A stretch of DNA of 64,000 nt from DASQFQ01 sp963722815 (GTDB lineage Bacteria; Actinomycetota; Thermoleophilia; Solirubrobacterales; Solirubrobacteraceae): NCBI GenBank assembly GCA_963722815.1, contig CAVROM010000009.1:310001-374000 (forward strand), given 5' to 3'. A program made the position numbers and the translations under genes. This document shows positions 53,534-61,700 of this stretch, in pieces (the stretch's first letter is position 1; each line of letters begins with the position of its first letter). The notes beneath the pieces are model-generated. The model was not told where the DNA came from, searched no databases, and was given only the letters and a program-made list of their open reading frames with translations.

Positions 53534-54248
53534 GCAGCATCACCACCACCGAGCCGAGGTGGGCGTCGGTCTCCTCGATGAAGCGCGCGGGCTCAGGCCG
53601 GAGCCCGGCGGCGCGACCCTCGACCTCGAGATCGTGGGCGCTCAGCGTGGCCAGCGCGATCGCGTCGTCCTCGCTCGAGGTGGTCCCGTCGGGGGCGGTC
53701 AGCACCCGCACGCGCTCGAGCACGACGCGGTCGCCGCGCTCGCGGATCGCGACCGGGAACGAGCGGTAGCGCCAGCCGTCGCGCTCGCCGGTGTCCGGCG
53801 GCACCGGATGGGCGGTGTCGGCCTCGAACGGCTCGAGCTCCTCGGCCACCGCGAGCGCCACCAGCCCGCCGGTCGCGAGGTGGTCGCGGGCGGAGCCGAG
53901 GAAGGCGGCGCGGGCCGCGCGCCCCGGCAGCAGCTGGATTGTCTGCATCGGCACCGCGATCAGGCCGAACGGCGGGCCGGGGAGCTCGAAGCCGGCCGCG
54001 TCGGCCTGCTCGGTGCGGACTTCGAGCCCCTCGCGCTGCGCGCGGGCGCGCAGCTCCGCAAGCAGCTCGGCGTCGAGGTCGAGCGCGGTCACGTCGTGGC
54101 CGGCGCGGGCCAGCTCGAGCGCCACTCGCCCCGCGCCGGCGCCGACGTCGAGCACCGGCCCCGCCTCGGTGGCGGCCAGCTCGCGCCACAGCGGGAGGTC
54201 CTCGGCGTAGCCGCCGCACTCGACGTCGTGCCACATGATCGCGCTCAT
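53526..54248 (-). CDS. SAM-dependent methyltransferase embedded between murT and gatD
   Basis: 240 residues with GPVLDVGAGAGRVALELARA (SAM motif I), VTALDLDAELLAELRARAQR, FGLIAVPMQTIQLLPG and GGLVALAVAEELEPFE. A class I methyltransferase of the kind acting on small molecules. It starts at ATG 54248 overlapping the murT stop (ATGA) and runs 8 bp into gatD, so all three are co-translated. The target is unknown; the setting suggests a peptidoglycan precursor or an accessory repair role. Confidence 0.8.
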   Translation of the reverse strand: MSAIMWHDVECGGYAEDLPLWRELAATEAGPVLDVGAGAGRVALELARAGHDVTALDLDAELLAELRARAQREGLEVRTEQADAAGFELPGPPFGLIAVPMQTIQLLPGRAARAAFLGSARDHLATGGLVALAVAEELEPFEADTAHPVPPDTGERDGWRYRSFPVAIRERGDRVVLERVRVLTAPDGTTSSEDDAIALATLSAHDLEVEGRAAGLRPEPARFIEETDAHLGSVVVMLRG

Positions 54249-55624
54249 CGCCAGTACTCCCGCGCGGCGCCGCGCTCCGACAGCAGGCCGCGCAGCTCGA
54301 GCAGCGCGGTGTAGGTGGGGAGCGCGTAGAGCGGCCCGCGGCCGCCCTCCAGCGCGTGATCGAGCCCGGTGGCGAGGTCCTCGACGACGTGCAGGCGCTC
54401 GACCGGCACGCCCGCGTACTTCATCCGCAGCGCGAGCTCGGCGGCGCGCGTGCCCGAGCAGGTCATGCCGGCGACGTGGGGGGCGAGCGTCTCCCAGTCG
54501 GCGTCCCACACCCACGAGACGTCGCGACCGTCGGCGATGCGGTCGTTGAGCACCCCGAACAGGTCGAGCTCGCCGCCCTCGAGCGCGAGCGTGCGCAGGA
54601 CCTCGTTGGCGCCGGCTGGGTTCTTGACCAACAGGATCGAGGTCGGGCGGCCGTCGAGCTCGATCGTCTCCGCGCGCCCGAAGGCGGGCTCGACCGCGCC
54701 GAGGCCGGCGGCGATGGTCGGCAGCTCGACGCCGAGCGACAGACACAGCGCGGCGGCTCCCAGCGCGTTGTAGACGTTGTAGAGCCCGGGTAGCGGCAGC
54801 TCGACGCGGGTCGAGCCCTGCGGCGCGCGCAGCGTGAAGGCGGCGGAGCGGATCCCGCGCAGCTGCACCGACTCGGCGGCCACCGCCGGCTCGGGGCGCC
54901 GGTTGCCGCAGTGGGGGCAGTGGTAGCGGCCGAGGTGGCCCATGTAGGCGGCCTCGTAGACGTAGGCGTGGCCGCAGCGGCGGCAGTGCTTGGAGTCGGA
55001 AGCGTGCTGGAGCTCCGTGTGGGCGACCAAGTCGTCCTCGACCCCGAAGTACCACGGCTCCGCGCCTTCGACGCGGCCCAGATCCGCGACCAGCGGGTCG
55101 TCGGCGTTGAGCACGAGCTGGGTGCTCGCCGCGCGCTCGGCCGCCACCACGGCCCAGCGGTCGGCGATCGTGTCGAGCTCGCCGTAGCGATCGAGCTGGT
55201 CGCGGAACAGGTTGGCGAGCAGCATCGCCCGCGGGTTGAGCTCCTCCACCACCTCGCCGAGCCAGAACTCGTCGACCTCGAAGAGGCCGAAGTCGCCGTC
55301 GAGCGCGCGCCCGCCGCGGCGCGAGGCGTCGGCCAGCGCGGAGGCGACGCCGCCGGCCATGTTCGCCCCCGCGCGGTTGTGGACGAGCCGGCGGCCGCTG
55401 CGCTCGAGGATCGACGCCACCATCGCCGCGGTCGTCGTCTTGCCGTTGGTGGCGGAGATGACCACGTTGCCGTGCTCGAGCCGGCCGGCCAGCAGCCCGA
55501 TCGCGTGCGGCTCCAGGCGCGTGAGCAGCTTGCCGGGCAGCGACGTGCCGCCGCCGCGGCCGGCGCGGCGCGCGAGCACGCCGACGGCCTTGGCCGCCGC
55601 GACCTTGGGGGCGAGCAGGCTCAC
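54245..55624 (-). CDS. murT: Lipid II isoglutaminyl synthase, MurT ligase subunit
   Basis: 459 residues: Mur-ligase P-loop VVISATNGKTTTAAMVASIL, VEVDEFWLG-type region (FEVDEFWLGEVVEELNPRAM), LFRDQLDRYGELDTIADRWA, and a zinc-ribbon insertion (CRRCGHAYVYEAAYMGHLGR, then CPHCG) that is diagnostic of MurT. The C-terminal domain has WVWDADWETLAPHVAGMTCS. With GatD it amidates the alpha-carboxyl of D-Glu in lipid II. Starts at a GTG overlapping the lipid-kinase stop. Confidence 0.93.
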   Translation of the reverse strand: MSLLAPKVAAAKAVGVLARRAGRGGGTSLPGKLLTRLEPHAIGLLAGRLEHGNVVISATNGKTTTAAMVASILERSGRRLVHNRAGANMAGGVASALADASRRGGRALDGDFGLFEVDEFWLGEVVEELNPRAMLLANLFRDQLDRYGELDTIADRWAVVAAERAASTQLVLNADDPLVADLGRVEGAEPWYFGVEDDLVAHTELQHASDSKHCRRCGHAYVYEAAYMGHLGRYHCPHCGNRRPEPAVAAESVQLRGIRSAAFTLRAPQGSTRVELPLPGLYNVYNALGAAALCLSLGVELPTIAAGLGAVEPAFGRAETIELDGRPTSILLVKNPAGANEVLRTLALEGGELDLFGVLNDRIADGRDVSWVWDADWETLAPHVAGMTCSGTRAAELALRMKYAGVPVERLHVVEDLATGLDHALEGGRGPLYALPTYTALLELRGLLSERGAAREYWR

Positions 55625-56499
55625 GGCACCATCACCCGCAGCGCGCCGGGCTGCACGCGCACGGTGGCCGGGAGGTCGGCGATGGGGTCGCCGTCGGCCT
55701 GCACGTTGAACGGGCGGTCGGCGTGGAAGGCGACCTCGCGGGCTTGCACCAGCTCGACGCCCGGCTCGAGCAGGTGCGTCCCGTTGAACACCTTCGGCAG
55801 CGAGCCGAGGTACTTGCGCCTGGGGATGTCGCCGATCATCACGACGTCCAGGATGCCGTCATCGAGCCGGGCGTCGGGTGCGAGGTACATCCCGCCGCCG
55901 AACACGCCGGAGTTGCAGACCGCCACCGAGTAGCCGGTGAACGAGCGCGGCTCGCCGTCGAGCACCACCTCCCAGCGCGCCGGCCGCCACGCCCGCACGG
56001 CGCGCAGCGTGGCGTAGACGTAGACGAGCTGGCCGAGCTTGGCGCGCAGCTTCGTCGCGTTGGCGAGGTCGCCCGCGTCGGAGTCCAGGCCCGAGGAGGC
56101 GATCCCGAGGTAGGCGCGGCCGTTGACGTCGGCGACGTCGATCGCCTGCTCGCGGCCCTGCGCCAGGACGTCGCACGCCGCCACGGGGTCGTTGCCGAGG
56201 CCGAGCTTGCGCGCGAAGTCGTTGCCGCGGCCGCCGGGCAGCACCGCCAGTGTGCCGTCGGTGCCGCGCAGCTCGCCGGCGATCGCGCCCAGCAGGCCGT
56301 CGCCGCCCATCGCGGCCGCCAGCTCGCCCGCCGCAACCGTCGAGCGCGCCAGCTCGCGGGCATGCTCGATCGAGTGCGTGCGCTCGACCCGGAACGCGAC
56401 GCCGTGGCCGCGCAGCGCGCTCTCCACGGCCGGCAGCAGCTTGGCGGCGCGGCCGCCGCCCGCGCTCGGGTTGGCGATCAGGCAGACCGGGCGCGTCAT
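55621..56499 (-). CDS. Diacylglycerol kinase-family lipid kinase (YegS/DgkB-like)
   Basis: 292 residues: IANPSAGGGRAAKLLPAVES at the N-terminus, AAMGGDGLLGAI (GGDG nucleotide motif, with L where T is usual), LAVLPGGRGNDFARKLGLGN, IDVADVNGRAYLGIASSGLD, and a C-terminal beta-sandwich domain with DDGILDVVMIGDIPRR. Likely phosphorylates a membrane lipid such as diacylglycerol or polyprenol. Coupled to murT (GTGA), which suggests a role in envelope lipid supply. Confidence 0.9.
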   Translation of the reverse strand: MTRPVCLIANPSAGGGRAAKLLPAVESALRGHGVAFRVERTHSIEHARELARSTVAAGELAAAMGGDGLLGAIAGELRGTDGTLAVLPGGRGNDFARKLGLGNDPVAACDVLAQGREQAIDVADVNGRAYLGIASSGLDSDAGDLANATKLRAKLGQLVYVYATLRAVRAWRPARWEVVLDGEPRSFTGYSVAVCNSGVFGGGMYLAPDARLDDGILDVVMIGDIPRRKYLGSLPKVFNGTHLLEPGVELVQAREVAFHADRPFNVQADGDPIADLPATVRVQPGALRVMVP

Positions 56500-56786
56500 T
56501 TCGCCAGCCCTTCCTCGCGCAGCCAGGCGGCGACCCCGACCGGGTCGGAGGTCACGACAAAGGCATCGATCACCGCGCCATCTGCGTTGATGGTGATGGA
56601 GAGACCGGACTCGATCTGGCGGACCTTGGAGATCGGCGCGATCGGGCGACCCGCGCCCATGCGCGGCTTGACGCGGCCGGTGGCCACGCGGTGCACGTCC
56701 TCGTGGGCCGCGACCTTGTCGAGCAGCCGGCGATAGCCCTTCGTCGAGGAGTGCTTGTGGTGCGTCTGATGGCGGCGGCGCCTCAC
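56496..56786 (-). CDS. Small basic protein (DUF2103-like)
   Basis: 96 residues, strongly basic at the start (MRRRRHQTHHKHSSTKGYRR), then LLDKVAAHEDVHRVATGRVK and SKVRQIESGLSITINADGAV. The pattern of a His/Lys-rich head and a small alpha/beta domain resembles DUF2103, predicted metal- or nucleic-acid-binding proteins. Family assignment is tentative. Overlaps both neighbours by 4 bp, so it is certainly part of the operon. Confidence 0.65.
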   Translation of the reverse strand: MRRRRHQTHHKHSSTKGYRRLLDKVAAHEDVHRVATGRVKPRMGAGRPIAPISKVRQIESGLSITINADGAVIDAFVVTSDPVGVAAWLREEGLAK

Positions 56787-57580
56787 GTCAGCAGCAGCGC
56801 CGCGAGCGAGTCGCCGACGTGGGTGGGGGAGGGCGTGGCGCCGTCGACCTGGTCACGGTCGGTGGCGCCGGTGAGCACGAGCGCGGAGTCGAAGCCGGCC
56901 CGCTTGGCGCCGAGCACGTCGGCGTCGAGCCGGTCGCCGAGGGCGAGGATCTGGCCCTCGCCGAGCCGGTCGCGCGCCGCCTCGTACATGGCGGGCTCGG
57001 GCTTCCCGGCGATCGCGTCCGCCTTGCGGCGGCAGGCGGTCTCGACCGCCGCGAGGACCGCGCCCGAGCCCGGCCACATGCCGTCGGGCATCGGGAACGT
57101 GCGGTCACGGCTGAGCCCGATCAGCTCGGCGCCGCGCAACACGGCCTGCGTGGCGACGCGCAGCTCGCCGTAGTCGAAGCGCTCGTGGTCGGCGACCACG
57201 ACGAGGTCGGCGCGGGTCGCGAACTCGGTGTTGTTGACGATCCGCAGGCCCGCCTCGGCGACGTGATCGACGATCGCCTGCGAGCCGATCACGTAGGCGG
57301 CGCCGCCGCCCGGGCGGTCCGCGAGCATGAACTGGAGCGCGGCGCCGGCCGTCATCACCTCGTCGAGCGAGGCCTGGAAGCCCAGCCGCCACAGCTTTCG
57401 CACGATCTCCTCGGGGCTGCTGCCCACGTCGTTGGTAAGGAAGACGATCCCCTTGCTCGCCTCGCGCAGGGCCGCGAGCGCCTCAGCGGCGCGCTCCGTC
57501 GGCGAATCGCCGACGTAGAGGCAGCCGTCGAGGTCGAGCAGGAAGTGCCGGTAGCGGCGGGCGAGGGCGGAGAGCGGCAC
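56783..57580 (-). CDS. HAD-superfamily hydrolase, NagD-like (subclass IIA)
   Basis: 265 residues from GTG 57580: HFLLDLDGCLYVG (motif I), GIVFLTNDVGSSPEEIVRKL (motif II), AIAGKPEPAMYEAARDR (motif III) and ILALGDRLDADVLGAKRAGF (motif IV), with a C2 cap between. NagD-like phosphatases act on nucleotides or glycerol/sugar phosphates. An ATG at 57607 would overlap the start codon of the divergent gene. The GTG is preferred because GATAAT (complement of 57590-57595) lies 9 nt upstream. Confidence 0.9.
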   Translation of the reverse strand: MPLSALARRYRHFLLDLDGCLYVGDSPTERAAEALAALREASKGIVFLTNDVGSSPEEIVRKLWRLGFQASLDEVMTAGAALQFMLADRPGGGAAYVIGSQAIVDHVAEAGLRIVNNTEFATRADLVVVADHERFDYGELRVATQAVLRGAELIGLSRDRTFPMPDGMWPGSGAVLAAVETACRRKADAIAGKPEPAMYEAARDRLGEGQILALGDRLDADVLGAKRAGFDSALVLTGATDRDQVDGATPSPTHVGDSLAALLLT

Positions 57581-57589
57581 GCGGCGGTC

Positions 57590-57597
57590 ATTATCAT
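57590..57597. promoter_or_regulatory. Overlapping bidirectional -10 elements (HAD operon / cyclophilin)
   Basis: ATTATCAT contains TATCAT on the + strand (57592-57597, 8 nt before the cyclophilin ATG) and GATAAT on the - strand (57595-57590, 9 nt before the HAD GTG). The two -10 hexamers share four base pairs, giving a compact symmetric promoter that should fire leaderless transcripts in both directions. Confidence 0.6.
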
Positions 57598-57605
57598 CGG
57601 CCCGC

Positions 57606-58280
57606 ATGTCCAGGCTCCCCCTGCCGGTCGCGCTGCTGCTCGTCTGCGCTCTGCTGCTCGCCGCGTGCGGGGGCGGCGAGAAGGAGAAAGCGAGCTCCCC
57701 GACCGAGACGCCCGCGCCCGCTGCCGAGACCGGCTGCGAGAAGGTCCCGGCGGCGAAGCCCAAGGCCGTCAAGGTCCCCAAGCCCGGCGAGAAGCTCAAG
57801 AAGGGCAAGACCTACGTCGCGCGCGTGCTCACCAACTGCGGCGAGTTCGACATCACGCTCGACCCCGCCCGTGCGCCGCGCACCGGCGGCTCCTTCAAGA
57901 CCCTCGCCGACAAGCGCTTCTACGACGGGCTGGCCTTCCATCGCATCGTGGCCGGCTTCGTGATCCAGGGCGGCGACCCCCAGGGGGACGGCTCCGGCGG
58001 CCCCGGCTACACGATCACCGAGACGCCGCCGCAGGACCTCACCTACAGCAAGGGCGTCGTGGCGATGGCCAAGACCGAGACCGAGCCGGCGGGCACCTCC
58101 GGGAGCCAGTTCTTCGTCGTGACCGGCGAGGACGCCGGGCTGCCGCCCGACTACGCGCTGCTCGGCAAGGTCACGAAGGGCCAGGACGTCGTCGACAAGA
58201 TCGGCGTGGCCGAGGTCGGACCGGACGAGAAGCCGCTGCAGCCGATCGTCATCCGCCAGATCCGGATCACCGAATCCTGA
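57606..58280 (+). CDS. Cyclophilin-type peptidyl-prolyl isomerase lipoprotein
   Basis: 224 residues: lipoprotein signal (PLPVALLLVCALLLAACGG), a charged linker, then a cyclophilin domain: LTNCGEFDITLDPARAPRTG, FYDGLAFHRIVAGFVIQGGD (active-site FHR), GSGGPGYTITETPP, GTSGSQFFVVTGEDAGLPPD, YALLGKVTKGQDVVDKI. Predicted membrane-anchored foldase for exported proteins. The 3' end overlaps the convergent MFS gene by 14 bp. Confidence 0.93.
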   Translation: MSRLPLPVALLLVCALLLAACGGGEKEKASSPTETPAPAAETGCEKVPAAKPKAVKVPKPGEKLKKGKTYVARVLTNCGEFDITLDPARAPRTGGSFKTLADKRFYDGLAFHRIVAGFVIQGGDPQGDGSGGPGYTITETPPQDLTYSKGVVAMAKTETEPAGTSGSQFFVVTGEDAGLPPDYALLGKVTKGQDVVDKIGVAEVGPDEKPLQPIVIRQIRITES

Positions 58281-59444
58281 GCGCGATCAGCGCGCCGCCG
58301 GCGGCCACCGCGCCCGCGCAGACGACCGCGGCCTCGAACGCGGCGCCTTCGACGATCGCGCCCCCGACTGCGTTCCCCACAGCCGTCCCCGCCACGATGC
58401 CCATGACCATGACCGTGAACGCCTCGGTCGCGGTCCCCGGCGGCGCAACGCCGTCGAGCAGTGCTGAGCCGACCACCGTGGTGGGCGCGAGCAGCAGCCC
58501 GGCGAGGGCGAGCAGTGCCGCCAACACGGCGGGCACGCCGGCGAGCGCGAGCAGGCAGTAGGCGGCGCCCAGGCCCGCCATCAGGACGGCGAGTTGACGC
58601 CGCAGGCTGCCCGGCCAGGTGCGCGCGCCGTAGACGATCCCGCCGATCAGGCTGCCGGCGGACAGCGCCGCCAGCAGCAGTCCGCCGGCCTCCGGCGCGC
58701 CGCGCTCGGCCATGAACGCGGGCGCGGCGACCTGGATGACACCGATGGCGGTGCCGAACAGCGTGAGCACGGCGAGCACCACGCGCATTCCCGGCGCCTC
58801 CAGCGGCCCCAGCCAGCCGACGGTGTGCGGCTCGCCCCGCCAGCGGCGCGAGGCGTGCGTGACGCTGAACGCCAGCGCGCCGCCGGCGCTCACCGCGGCG
58901 GCCACGAGCACCGCCGCCGTCGGCGACACGAGCGCGATGATCACCGCCGCGATCACGGGCGCGCTGATCACCGAGACCTCGAACACGATCGAGACGAGCG
59001 CGTAAGCCGTGCGGCGCCGCTCCTCGTCGGGCACGAGCATGCCCCACAGCGATCGCATGGCCGCCGGGAGCTGGGGCAGGGAGCAGCCCGCCAGCGCGGC
59101 GCAGCCGGCGAGCACGAGCGTCGGTGCGCGCCGGCCCGCGGCGAGCACCAGCGCGGCCAGCCCCGCGACGTGGATGCCGCCGCCGTGCGGAGCACGCCGG
59201 GCTGGCCGAGCCGGTCCATCAGGCGTCCCTGAGCGACGGCGCCGAGCGCGTTCGAGAGCCCGAACGCCGCGACCACCCGCCCGGCGATCGCGAAGGAGCC
59301 GGTCGTGTCGCGCGCCAGCAGCAGGATCGCGAGGCCGAACATCCCGATCGGCAGGGCGCCGAGCGCCGAGGCCACCAGCGGCGCTCGCGCCTCTGCGAGG
59401 CGCAGCAGCGCGCCGTAGCGGCTCAGGCAATTCAGCCCACCCAC
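58267..59444 (-). pseudogene. MFS transporter, frameshifted
   Basis: The N-terminal frame (from GTG 59444) gives CLSRYGALLRLAEARAPLVA, IGMFGLAILLLARDTTGSFA and GRLMDRLGQPGVLRTAA. About base 59180 the reading must shift one position to continue GIHVAGLAALVLAAGRRAPT and the remaining ten or so helices through GALIALRIR. With one indel corrected it is a full MFS protein of about 390 residues, of the small actinobacterial efflux-like type. Decay or a base-calling error. It overlaps the ogt stop by 13 bp. Confidence 0.8.
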
Positions 59445-60010
59445 CCCGCGCCCTCGAGCGTGAGCAGCGCGCGCTTGCGGTCGGGGCCCCCGCCGTAGTT
59501 GCCGAGCTTGTGGGAGGCCGGCAGCACGCGGTGGCAGGGTACGACGATCGGCACGGGATTGGTCGCGCAGGCGGTGCCGGTCGCACGCACCGCGCGCGGG
59601 TTGCCGGCCTCCGCCGCCAGCGCGCCGTAGGTGGTGACCTCGCCGCGGTGGACCTCGCGATGCAGCGCCTCGAGCACGGCGCGGCGGAACGGGCCGCGGG
59701 CCAGCGACAGGTCGACCGGCAGCTCGAGCGTGTCGTCGTCGCCCTCGAGGTAGGCGGAGATCGCGTCGCGGGTGGCCGCGAGCTCGCGGTCGGAGCGGAC
59801 GATCCGCGGCCCGACGCCGGCGGCCACGCCCGCGAGCGTGAGGTCCTCGGGCTCCTCCTCGAAGGCGATGCGGAGCACCCCGCCCTCGCCCTGGGCGACG
59901 AGCAGCCGCCCGAGCGGCGTGCTCACGGTCGTGTACACGGCGTCGGCGAGGCCCTCCTGCACGGCGGCGGAGGCCAGGCGGTCGAGGAAGGACTCGGTCA
60001 GGGGGGTCAT
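59432..60010 (-). CDS. ogt: Methylated-DNA-protein cysteine methyltransferase
   Basis: 192 residues with the suicidal-Cys motif VVPCHRVLPASHKLGNYGGG, the upstream helix-turn-helix (RGEVTTYGALAAEAGNPRAV, then RATGTACATNPVPI), and an N-terminal domain with TPLGRLLVAQGEGGVLRIAF. It removes O6-alkyl groups from guanine by self-methylation. Its ATG overlaps the stop of an ECF sigma factor gene (ATGA), an unusual pairing that suggests control of alkylation repair by a sigma factor. Confidence 0.93.
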   Translation of the reverse strand: MTPLTESFLDRLASAAVQEGLADAVYTTVSTPLGRLLVAQGEGGVLRIAFEEEPEDLTLAGVAAGVGPRIVRSDRELAATRDAISAYLEGDDDTLELPVDLSLARGPFRRAVLEALHREVHRGEVTTYGALAAEAGNPRAVRATGTACATNPVPIVVPCHRVLPASHKLGNYGGGPDRKRALLTLEGAGWVG

Positions 60011-60474
60011 GCGGTGACTCGCTCTCTCAGGGTTCGGACGGCGGTGGAGACGCGCTGGCGCGCCGCCTCGGGGGAGGTCCCCAGCTCGGCGGCGATGCGG
60101 TCGTAGTCGAGGTCGTCGACGAAGCGCAGCCGCAGCGCGTCGCGGGCGGTCGGGGCGAGCGGGGCGATCAGCGACTCGAAGGCGCCGTCGTCGTACTCGG
60201 CCTCGACGGGCTGCACGGGCGGCTCCTCGGTGGGGATCTCGCGGCGGCGCCGGCGGTGGAGGTCGAGCGCGGTCGTGGTCGTCACGCGGTACAGCCAGGC
60301 GCGCAGGTGGTCGGAGTGGCGCAGCCGCGGGTAGGCGCGCAGCGCACGCAGGAGCGCGTCCTGCAGCACGTCCTCGGCGCTCTGGTCGTCGGTCATCCGG
60401 CGGGCGTGCGCGAGCAGCTCGTCGCCGTGCGCCTCGACGAGCGACCAGAACGGAGGGAGCACGACCGCGCTCAT
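60007..60474 (-). CDS. ECF-type RNA polymerase sigma factor (coupled to ogt)
   Basis: 155 residues: region 2 (RRMTDDQSAEDVLQDALLRA, then YPRLRHSDHLRAWLYRVTTT, ALDLHRRRRRE) and region 4 (LAPTARDALRLRFVDDLDYD, then RIAAELGTSPEAARQRVSTA). Slightly short but complete. No anti-sigma gene is adjacent; instead ogt follows with a 4-bp overlap. It may serve as an alkylation-response sigma factor. The stimulus and promoter sequence are unknown. Confidence 0.88.
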   Translation of the reverse strand: MSAVVLPPFWSLVEAHGDELLAHARRMTDDQSAEDVLQDALLRALRAYPRLRHSDHLRAWLYRVTTTTALDLHRRRRREIPTEEPPVQPVEAEYDDGAFESLIAPLAPTARDALRLRFVDDLDYDRIAAELGTSPEAARQRVSTAVRTLRERVTA

Positions 60475-60513
60475 GCCCCTACAACGTGGCAGGCCGGGCC
60501 GATGTGAGGGCCG

Positions 60514-61002
60514 CTAAGCCATGTAGTAGAGGAGCTCGCCGTCCTCGCCGATGCGCTGCATACCGGCGCGCTCCATCACGCGCTGGGAGGCGACGTTGGT
60601 CTTCGTCGTGTCGGCCAGCACGCAGGTCAGCCCGTCCTGCCCGCGCGCCCACTGCAGCAGCGCCTTCAGCGCCTCGGTGGCGTAGCCCTCGCCGCGGGCG
60701 GACTCGGCCAGCCCGTAGCCGACCCGCACCGCGCCGGTCTCGTCCGGCTGGCCGGTGAAGCCGGCGGCGCCGATCACGCGGCCGTCGCTGCGGCGGATGA
60801 GCTCGTAGGTGCCGTAGGGACCCAGATCGCGCCCGTGCTGGGCCGCGGTCATCACGAAGCCGGCCGCCACGAGCGCGCCGTCGTCGGGGTAGCCCGGAGC
60901 CCACGGCCGGTCGCTGCCGCCGCGGCCGTCGACGAGCGCGACCGCTTCCTCGACCCCGAGCTGCACCAGCAGCAGCCGCCGGGTGACGATGTGGTTGGGC
61001 AC
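60514..61002 (-). CDS. GNAT family N-acetyltransferase (RimJ-like)
   Basis: 162 residues from a GTG: TRRLLLVQLGVEEAVALVDG, VIGAAGFTGQPDETGAVRVG (strand 4), acetyl-CoA loop GYGLAESARGEGYATEALKA (here SARGEGY), and ADTTKTNVASQRVMERAGMQ (the N-x-x-S-x-x-V helix). Typical of RimJ/RimL-type acetyltransferases that modify proteins or small amines. TAGTGT (complement of 61009-61014) is 6 nt before the start. Confidence 0.88.
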   Translation of the reverse strand: MPNHIVTRRLLLVQLGVEEAVALVDGRGGSDRPWAPGYPDDGALVAAGFVMTAAQHGRDLGPYGTYELIRRSDGRVIGAAGFTGQPDETGAVRVGYGLAESARGEGYATEALKALLQWARGQDGLTCVLADTTKTNVASQRVMERAGMQRIGEDGELLYYMA

Positions 61003-61052
61003 CCGCCGACACTACCCACAACGGTGGGTGGAAATCGAGTCCTGACCTCAGG

Positions 61053-61688
61053 TCAGCGGCGGCCGCTCGTGGCGGCCTGCGCGCGCTGCTCGGCCTGCTT
61101 CTCGCGCGCCCGCTTCTGGCGCCTTCGCCCGAACAGGAAGAGGACGCCGAGCACGACGCAGACCAGCAGGAAGCCCCAGAAGATCGAGACGCCCTTGTCG
61201 ATGCCGCCGAACGGCAGCGAGACCAGCTGGATGATCCCCCAGCCGAGCGCCAGCAGCGCGATGACCAGGAAGATGATCAGCAGGATCCCGCGGATCCGCA
61301 GGAAGATGCTCGCGCCCGGGGGCGGGGCCACGATGCCCATGAAGCGGAGGGCGAGCAGCTGGCGGTTGGTCGGCGGGGTCTGGCCGAGCTTCTCGGCCGC
61401 GGCCTTGAGGTCGGCCGGGCGGCGCTCGGCCAGCGCCAGCGACGCCTCGGCCATGCGGCGCAGCTGCAGCCGCTCCTGCGGGCGGGCGGCGGCGATCGCG
61501 GCGCGGAAGTGCTCGCGCGAGCGCTTCGCGTCCATCCGCTCGGCGGCGCGCGCGCCGAGGATCGCCTGCGCCGCGGCGCGGAAGCGCGTCTCGGCCTCGA
61601 GCTCCTCGTCGGAGCGGCTCTCGAGCTTCTGCATCGCGGAGAGCGCTGACTTGCTCTCCATCCTGACCTGGCGCGGCTTGGGCGGCAT
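61053..61688 (-). CDS. Hypothetical membrane protein
   Basis: 211 residues: a basic, helical cytoplasmic N-terminus with coiled-coil character (RSDEELEAETRFRAAAQAIL, AAERMDAKRSREHFRAAIAA), two membrane helices at about residues 130-155 (IRGILLIIFLVIALLALGWG) and 165-190 (VSIFWGFLLVCVVLGVLFLF), and a basic tail. No family recognised. TAGAAT (complement of 61698-61703) lies 9 nt before the ATG. Confidence 0.75.
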   Translation of the reverse strand: MPPKPRQVRMESKSALSAMQKLESRSDEELEAETRFRAAAQAILGARAAERMDAKRSREHFRAAIAAARPQERLQLRRMAEASLALAERRPADLKAAAEKLGQTPPTNRQLLALRFMGIVAPPPGASIFLRIRGILLIIFLVIALLALGWGIIQLVSLPFGGIDKGVSIFWGFLLVCVVLGVLFLFGRRRQKRAREKQAEQRAQAATSGRR

Positions 61689-61700
61689 CGTCTCTCGATT

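Noticed and set aside
57581..57607. ATG at 57607 as the HAD start
   Set aside because: It would make two divergent genes overlap at their start codons and leave no promoter. The GTG at 57580 has a -10 hexamer at the right distance and a normal family N-terminus.
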